A DNA stretch of 64,000 bases, taken from contig NC_054707.1 in NCBI RefSeq assembly GCF_016097555.1, forward strand, positions 42,691,843 through 42,755,842. The letters run 5' to 3'. The notes under the pieces were generated by a model. That model had not been told where the DNA came from. It saw only the letters and a list, made by a program, of their open reading frames with translations, and ran no database searches. Source of the DNA: Gigantopelta aegis. Its lineage: Eukaryota; Mollusca; Gastropoda; Neomphalida; Peltospiridae. A program made the translations under genes and the position numbers. Position 1 is the stretch's first letter. Every line of letters begins with the position of its first letter. Below are positions 56,671 to 64,000 of this stretch, one piece after another.

Positions 56671-57923
56671 CAAAGAAAAGTCCTTCCAAAAAAAAAAAAA
56701 CCCAACAAAAAGCCAACAAAAAACAAAGAAGAAAAAAAGAGACTGCTCGGCCGAAAATTTATATATTTAAATTGGAAAATTTTGGACATACATTCGCATC
56801 TAGCTGCATCGGGACGCCAGTAGAACTGGGACTTTACGTGATTTGCACAGGCGCTGAGCTTCTCATGTGATTTTGAACAAATTTAACTGCCTTGATTGAG
56901 GGGTCGTCTCATATCTCCAAAAGATATTTATATCCATAGAGGTATGGTACAACATCTTTCCAGGGGTCGGTGGGGGATTTGCCTTGAAATTTTAACAGTG
57001 GCCATCGGTTGGTATACGCGTTACAAGTAAGGGGGTATCAATAATTATGTAACGCTCTAGGGGGAGAGGAAAAGGTCGGTCTATTCGATTATCGTATCAT
57101 TTATCAAGACTATATTTTATTTCTATGCGGGATTATTTCCCCAGACACGACAAGGTCCGGACCTGGTCCAATGTTGTCCTTGGAAGAAGAAAAAAAACTG
57201 GCAGAACATTTGAAGTTAATGGCGTCTGTTGGCTATGGCTACACAAGAGCGCAGGTTTTAAATCTTGGAACCGACTATGCCACCCACTTAAACAAACGGC
57301 CACACGATTGCAACTCTCTTTCTCTACAGCGGTTTTATGGGTTCATGGGAAGATGGCCAGAATTAAAGTTGAGACGACCCAAATCCTTGTCAGAGCTTCG
57401 AGCCTACGCTACTTCAGAGGAAAGCATAACGAAATATTTCGATGAACTGGAGACAATTGACCCCTCCGTATGACGAGTTAACCACGCCCCCCGTGACACG
57501 TGATGCAAGGTTAGACAAACATTCAATAATGGCTGCCAATTCGCATAGGTCGATAGCAAAATCAACCGATCTACCGATTACGTTTTTGCCTTAATTTATT
57601 TACAAATATCGTTGTTTAAATAAAAAGCCGACAAGAGGAGACATTGAAGTATTTCACTACAGGGTACATTTACGATGACAACGTGATTTAAATCGACGAA
57701 ACCATTTTTACTTCAGTAAATTTTATCGAAGCACAAGAACCCGGAAGTGAACGTCGAACCAAAAGAACATTTAAAACATCCTATGCTCGTTTTTCTTGTC
57801 AGAACTGATAAATTAAAATGTCTTGTTTGTTTCTTTTTTCTTCTTCTTTTTCTATCTTAATTTTTGTTGTTGTTGTTGTTCGAATTGTGGGATTGCGATA
57901 TTTATGGGGGTGTATTCTTACAT

Positions 57924-58318
57924 AGTAAAGTTTGTTTTATTTAACGACGCCACTAGAGCACATTGAATTTTTTATCTTATCATCGGCTATTGGACGTCAA
58001 ACATATGGTCATTCTGACACTGTTTTTAGAGGAAACCCGCTGTCGCCACATATGCTACTCTTTTTACGACAGGCAGCAAGGGATCTTTTATTTGCGCTTC
58101 CCACAGGCAGAATAGCACAAACCATGGCCTTTGTTAAACCAGTTATGGATCACTGGTCGGTGCAAGTGGTTACACCTACCCACTGAGCCTTGCGGAGCAC
58201 TCACTCAGGGTTTGGAGTCGGTATCTGGATTAAAAATCCCATGCCTCGACTGGGATCCGAACCCAGTACCTACCAACCTGTAGACCGATGGCCTGCCACG
58301 ACGCCACCGAGGCCGGTA
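57924..58318 (-). mobile_element. Full-length SINE with GCCTCGGTGGC head
   Basis: Tail GTAAAGTTTGTTTTATTTAA at 57924, core GGCAGCAAGGGATCTTTTAT, head on the minus strand CCTCGGTGGCGTCGTGGCAG and B box GGGTTCGGATCCCAG. Best-preserved copy of this subfamily in the window. Confidence 0.9.
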
Positions 58319-58393
58319 TTCTTACATAGCTGCACTGCTTGAATCAACCGATATACGGCACTTGCCCTATTTATGAAACCAAAGCCATACACG

Positions 58394-58425
<32 letters not shown>

Positions 58426-58572
58426 CACAACTGGCGTAGCCAGAGGGTGGGTTGGTGGGGACCACATCTTTGGCCCTCCAGTTATGTATACTGACATATT
58501 GGCCCGTCTCCGTTCTGACAAGATATATTAGGGCTGTTTACGTTTGGGTGCCCCATCCCTTCTTTATAAAAT

Positions 58573-59219
58573 CAGGCTGTCCAGCACACCCTTTTGAAAA
58601 AGTTGGACAATATTAGGAATGAAAATATAGAAAATGTACGACAAAAGTAGAACAAAAGTAGGACTGAAACCGTACTTAGCGACATTATTCATGCTCGAAA
58701 CACCGTTTTATGTAGTGCTTAGTTTGTACATGTATTTTGTGTTCTATCAAAAATAATGTGTATCTTATGTAACGGTCATGTTATAGTTATTTTAAATTAC
58801 TGTACACTATATTAATCAATATACATATTTACATGCATAGGAATGCTGATGCACAGTAAAACAGAGTTAACATGATTAATTTAAGTTTTCCATAATGTAT
58901 TATAGATTCTGAAGTCATACATACACATTGTACATTATAATCATATTAATCATTGGAAAATATGTTGGCTTTGAGGGTGTAATTTTAATATGTTGAGATT
59001 ATATGGTGCCACAAATTGGGAGATGTATCTTGCTGCCAAGAACAATTAAAATAATTCCCGTAACTGATGACTTTTATAATATTACAAGGAATATGCACAC
59101 TTTAACAGCAATTCGTGGCATTTTCAAACAAAAAAGTACGAAAAACTAAGTATTCTGAAGAAAAAGTAGGAAAAATAGGACAAAAACCAAAAAGTACTAA
59201 AAAGTAGCTGGACAGTCTG
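58573..59219. mobile_element. hAT-like MITE (CAGRCTGTCCAGC ends)
   Basis: CAGGCTGTCCAGCACA at the left and AGCTGGACAGTCTG at the right are inverted. Both subterminal regions repeat AAAAGTAGGA-type words. No coding content. Confidence 0.75.
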
Positions 59220-59555
59220 TAACATATTTGCCAATTAAGCCAGTACAACAGTGCTTAAATAAATTATAAACTCATGTGTTGTGGCAACAACTGTTGGGAA
59301 TCAAACTTGAAGCTTCTGCACACACCCACCCCCCCCCCCCCCATCTCACACAACCCGCCCATTAGTTATCCTACTGTCACACAAAATGTACTCAAAAAGC
59401 TTTATCTGTTCTAGAGGCATAGGCAGATAAAAAATAGTAATAAATATTATAAGACAACCCATGCCTACAGAACAATAATAATAATACAAAATAAAAATTT
59501 AATTAAAAACATTTATATATATATATATATTAAAAAAGAGGCAAAATTATATTTT

Positions 59556-59556
<1 letters not shown>

Positions 59557-59614
<58 letters not shown>
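59557..59614. repeat. (GA)n microsatellite
   Basis: Uninterrupted AG tract directly abutting the MITE that follows. Confidence 0.97.
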
Positions 59615-59615
<1 letters not shown>

Positions 59616-59849
59616 AGGGTTTCTGCCAGAGGGTAAAATGGGTATGGCGCCATACCCAAATTTTTAATTTTTTTAATTTAACATTCTGACAAAATTAATG
59701 ACTCTTATCATTATTGTATGATTTTCTTAAGCCTAACCCTAAATGTAACCCATTTTATTTATGGAGGAGACCCCCCATAGCCCGTTGACTGTGGTTGCAT
59801 TCAATAACATAGCGCCATACACAAAAAAAATATTCTGGCAGAAACACTG
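59615..59849. mobile_element. MITE with CAGNGTTTCTGCCAGA ends
   Basis: CAGGGTTTCTGCCAGA at the left and TCTGGCAGAAACACTG at the right; subterminal GGCGCCATAC words are inverted too. The element sits between (GA)n and a (TA)n tract. Confidence 0.82.
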
Positions 59850-61400
59850 TATATATATAACATAAAACTAAACCACAGATTGCAGTTCGCACAATTTGTT
59901 TAATATTTATTATGAGAATACTTCCTAACATTTTCTTTTTTCTCAAAGAGAGGGTCTTTACGTATTAATCCCCATGCAATCTGTTACAGGTAAATATATC
60001 TATTCAAAAATGTATCTTTCTGTGGCATCCATCTCCAAATCATTATCCTCGAAACTGAGCAATTAAGGATTACCATTTGATGGGTGGTGTCAAACTGAAT
60101 CCCAAGTCTTGGAAGTCTGAATTACTCCTTAGCAGCAATATGTCAAACACTTTTTTTTTTTTTTAAATGTTGTATTAAAAGAAATTGTTAAAAGTGTTTC
60201 ATTTTCAGCAGCAATTTCAACCCCTGCCCCAGTTTTTCTTTCACATATCAGTTGAAACTGTTCTATTATTTCTATCATTCTGTTCTCAATATCAAGATGC
60301 AATGTAATTTGTTTAATAGTTTGTCTTCAGAATCTCATTTTCGACATCTAAGCAATGACTCCACATCCATTAGTCCAGTTGCTGAAATATATAAAAACAA
60401 ACATGTTAAGTATTTCACATCCATTTGAAGAAGTACATTAGTCTGTAACTTAATTACATATCATTGTATTAATTTAAAGTTTAATTTAATTTTAGGAAAA
60501 CATTTTTTTTAACAGGAAAAACAAAATCAATGTGACTAAACAAAGTATAAAATTAAAAAGTATAGCAGTAAATTAAGAAAAGTAGTGAACAATGTATTTA
60601 ACGTTGATGATGTTATTTGATTTCTATTAGAAAGTTGCACAAAGCTACATATAAGATGGCATGTGGAAGAAGGAAAATGCCTATGTTTTGCTAAAATTTG
60701 GGGTATAAAATAATGATGAAAAACAAAACTACTGTCTCCAAAAGAAAATCATATTTAGGGTAGGTAATAAAAACAAAACAGATGTAAGTGCCTCATCTAG
60801 GTGGTTATGGGTTTGAAATGTTTTGAAATTAGGGTTAGGACATATTTCAAGCACATGACCATTTATAAACAGCAGTTCTTTTACTATCATATATATCTAT
60901 TAATTTCCAAGATGTTTTTATTATTATTATTTTTTTTTTTGGCTTCAAAACATTTCAGGGTGACCCCCGGTCCCTACATAAAATTTGCCTAATTTATAAC
61001 TTTCCAGACAATACTTCCTTATCCCCCTAAAGCTCACAACCATATAGGTTACTCCCTCACCCCCCCCCCCCCCCCCCCACACAAAAGCACATACACACAT
61101 GCAAACAAAAAGAAAAGGAAAAAATGCTAAGACTTTCAAACGTTCCAGCATGCTTGTTAATCCTATCACTAACCCTAAACCTAACTTACTCCTAAATTAA
61201 CTGAATGCTGGAACGATCGGAAGTCTTGCCAAAACGTTTATTTTGGCCATTCGTCTGACTGTGTATTGTTTAACGACGGATTCTTAACGACAATATATAC
61301 ATCGAAGACTAATTAAATGAGTTAGTAAATTCCATTACATTGGAGGGAAAGTGATTCTTAAACTCTTACCTTCGTAGAATTTATATATCAGTTGAATTTT
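59850..61400. other. Interior of the 4.27-kb element, no gene recognised
   Basis: Minus-strand stretches such as NRMIEIIEQFQLICERKTGA (about 60190-60290) look protein-like but have no family match; poly-C at 61061-61079. Confidence 0.4.
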
Positions 61401-62973
61401 GATGGATTTCGGCAAAACTTCACTTTCAATACCATGTGACGGTTTCGCAGGAAAACACTGATTTTACGTCAATCGTAGGCTCTGCATAGTTGTCATCGCT
61501 ATTACCACTTGTCAGCAGAAGTATATGTTTACTATGATTATAATTCACTTGGAGGAGACAATTATTTTAACTAATTTTAATGCTAACTATACAAAAACGT
61601 TACACATCGAAAAAAATTATGTTGTCTAACCTAATGGCGTCCAAGCAAATTTGGGCCCGCGGTTTTTGAACCGTAAAACATGATTGGTCCAGAGCAGTTG
61701 TCAATCACGCCGTACGGAGGGGTCAATTCTTGAAAAGTATGACCTCAAATCATCTCCTGAAAACATATATAACGGAAATGAGAAGGGAATTAGTATGACT
61801 CACGCACCTCCAGATGTTGTAGGAGCCACAGAGGAGGTTCCAATTGAAATATCGCCAGAAAGATCATCTACAGTCACTATGATAGGGTGTGGCAATGCAC
61901 TGGGTCAACAAATCCCACCATATTTCATTTTTCCTGGGGCTCGAATGCGCCAAGAACTATTAGAAGGAGCCACCATTGGTACGAAGGCGCTGTTAGTAAG
62001 TCAGGATGGTCCAATTCAGACATATTTCAAACATGGCTTGTAGATCATTTTGCGAAGTACGCAAAGGTTGGTGAAGATCCCATATTTCACCTTATTTGGT
62101 TGACTTTGCAGTGCGGAATGGAATCATCCTTTTTGTTCTACCACCTCATACAAGCCATATCCTTCAGCCGATGGATGTGGGGTGTTTTGGACCGTTTTCT
62201 AAAGTTTTCAGTGATGAATCTCGAAAATGGTAACGTTCTCATTATGGAACTCTCACCCGCTACAATGTCTGCTCAATTGCATGTCGAGCTTACGACATCT
62301 CGCTGACTCCCAGGAATCTTCAGAGTGCTTTCAGGAAGAGTGGGATTTATCCATCTAACCCAACAGCAATTGATTCATCTCTGTTGAAACCTGCCCAGTA
62401 TGCCAAAAAGAGAAGAGCTGAACAATCTACAGAAACTACCGATATTTCTCAACCACAAGACGGAAACACTGTTGACAATTTCTTTTCAAGACACCTGCCA
62501 GTTGTACACCACGATAAACCCATCAGTCTAAACCCAGGCGTTCAGTTCACAAGGTTGTTGGTGGAAAACCAATTACAGAGCCAGATGTATCATCCCAACT
62601 GTATGAATATGTCTCTTCCTCTAAAAAAAAACCCAAAGTTGTTTCTTCAAGAAAAACAAAAACTGTAGTACCAAGCAAAAAGTCAAATTCACCGCAGCCA
62701 GGGCCCTCAGGAGTTGATAACGCGCTGATATCAAGTGACAATTTCTCAGAATCGGAAACTGACGATGACGAAAAGTGTTGTGTTTGTGGGCTTTTTCAAC
62801 CAGTTGAATTAAAAAGAGGCACTTCACTGGTGTTTACTCTGTGGGGACAGTGCATGTTCCAAAATTGTAATCACTGGGTTCATTTAAAGTACTGCTGTGA
62901 TGTACGATGTCTACAACGACATGACGTATTTTTCTGCCCGTGTCATGGCTTGCCATGCAAGCAGGAAGAATAA

Positions 62974-64000
62974 ACATACATGTATCTTCGAGCAGTTGTG
63001 AACAAACCAGCCCTGTAAATATGTTACATTTACGTTGGACGTGTGTGTGTTTGGATACATGTTAAATATAAGTTATATTATAACAATGACTAACATATTT
63101 TGTGCTTTCATTCTTTACGGAAATTCCAACTTTACGTTCGCGACAATAGAAACTGGTTGCCATCACTGGCCTGCCATAGATCGACTGAATGACGTATACC
63201 ACTGTAGGGGAACGGATGTGTATATAAAATTTGTTTGCATCGGATGTGGAATAACTGTCAAGCGAGACATCGGGTTGTTCGTTTAGAACACGTCAAAGGT
63301 AGGTGGTGAAAATACGATAACTTTGCTTTACACACCAAATTATTCTTGATTTTTTTTCAAATTTTACAAAAAATAAGAAGTTAATGGATACATAGAACAC
63401 AACCGAGAGTTAATATGTATTCGTAAATGAGAATAACGACCACTGTGTATACATAACGTTACTGGCCATTGCTTATAAGAACATTTTGTATGTCGCGTCG
63501 AACACGTTTTGTATAGGTTGTGTGAAAAAAAACCCCGTAAACTGTATAGATTGTTCTGATTTACTGTATAGGTTGTTATGGAACGAACATCTGTCATTTC
63601 ATACAAAATTAAAGTAAAGTTAACTGAAACTAGACTTGTCTACTACACTGTATTATATTATTCCATGGAATGTATCAAAACCAGCCATTTACACCTGAAA
63701 ATTAATTAAACACCACCTGTGTAGCAGCGAAAAAAGGCGCCTGGAAATAGCTGTCTGTGCCGACGGGATTTATGCAAATATTGAGTCTTAACATATGCTG
63801 TATATACTTAGTATTTATCGATATGGCATGAATAAAACGATTTATGACAAACACATCAGTGTAATTACAGCTCCATAGTTTGTTATAATATAGTTTATGC
63901 ATATTTATGGTTTCTGTCTTTTTTCTTAGAATATAAATATTTATTTTCACTGTTACATTCTGTCCATCTTTTTTCAATATCTTCTGTACGTATAGAACAT
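62974..64000. other. Sequence downstream of the pogo-type transposase
   Basis: No gene recognised; the right terminal repeat of the pogo-type element was not found. A plus-strand frame (63035-63286) containing TGCHHWPAIDRLNDVYHCRG has some Cys and His but no match. Confidence 0.4.

Larger units (their letters stand above)
57459..61724. mobile_element. 4.27-kb element with GACCCCTCCGTA ends and AATT duplications
   Basis: GACCCCTCCGTATGACG at the left and the inverse of GACCCCTCCGTACGGCG at the right. AATT flanks it (57455-57458, 61725-61728). The empty site is inferred from the transposase it splits: GAGACAATTCTTGAAAAG restores the expected ETILEK. It holds SINE and MITE insertions. On the minus strand near the right end a possible non-coding exon ends CTACGAAG|gtaagag (61369), with an acceptor atatttcag near 60382. 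No transposase recognised. Confidence 0.85.
57145..62973 (+). pseudogene. pogo/CENP-B-type (DDE_1) transposase with PHD-like tail, split by an insertion
   Basis: First part (57145-57458, after acceptor ttccccag): SGPGPMLSLEEEKKLAEHLK, GYGYTRAQVL, FMGRWPELKLRRPKSL, the CENP-B-type DNA-binding domain. Second part (61725-62973): ILEKYDLKSSPENIYN, MIGCGNALGQQIPPYFIFPG, PPHTSH-like and LQSAFRKSGIYPSNPTA blocks, ending with KCCVCGLFQPVELKRG...CNHWVHLKYCC...FFCPCHG, a PHD-like Cys/His finger. The first catalytic Asp (usual NVDEKG) is Asn (NGNEKG). The stretch with the second Asp (DGHxSH) is deleted near 62095-62115, and there are frame changes near 62035 and 62230. It is dead. Confidence 0.85.

Overview
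The window looks like a lophotrochozoan, most likely gastropod mollusc, nuclear genome. It is AT-rich and intron-rich, dominated by interspersed repeats. Dozens of copies of tRNA-derived SINEs share one core and one 3' tail (ending in a TTTAACGACAC-type tail when read on the + strand in most copies). I recognise that SINE type from mollusc genomes, but the species is an inference. There is one 200-base N gap (39370-39569).

Host genes. (1) The 5' part of GBE1 (1,4-alpha-glucan branching enzyme) lies on the minus strand from 13163 down to 1011. I resolve six exons with consistent phases, coding about 250 N-terminal residues; the gene continues past base 1. A tandem duplicate of exon 5 lies just downstream of the real exon 5. 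It is decayed and is split by an apparently complete Tc1-like transposon. (2) A Nanos zinc-finger exon is on the plus strand at 31295-31710, with a splice acceptor, all eight zinc ligands, a nearby poly(A) signal and one apparent homopolymer frameshift. Three weaker exon candidates (14675-14767 minus, 14902-15042 plus, 20217-20886 minus) are not recognised.

Mobile DNA by region. 0-13 kb: GBE1 introns carrying MITEs (TA-, TTAA- and hAT-type), SINEs and the Tc1. 13-31 kb: dense SINEs, a foldback element, a LINE RNase H fragment, and a decayed Kolobok-like transposase at about 30.2-30.8 kb. 34-41 kb: two copies of one repeat, each containing a different insertion (a 3.34 kb element with TATA duplications, and a MULE with a 9-bp duplication), so each copy gives the empty site of the other. 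41-46 kb: an LTR-like sequence, TTAA-type elements and a broken Penelope-like retroelement between (TA)n tracts. 47-56 kb: two TTAA-bounded elements of about 2.2 kb, each with a THAP-domain start exon reading inward from the left end and a P2X7-C-terminal-like start exon reading inward from the right end. A GGGGAGACCGGG-ended element lies between them. 57-63 kb: a pogo/CENP-B-type transposase with a PHD-like tail, split by a 4.27 kb element with AATT duplications.

The most interesting signal is the THAP / P2X7-like pair of inward-facing start exons in the two TTAA elements, with CRE palindromes near the ends. It suggests a two-gene Kolobok-like transposon of which these are internally deleted derivatives.
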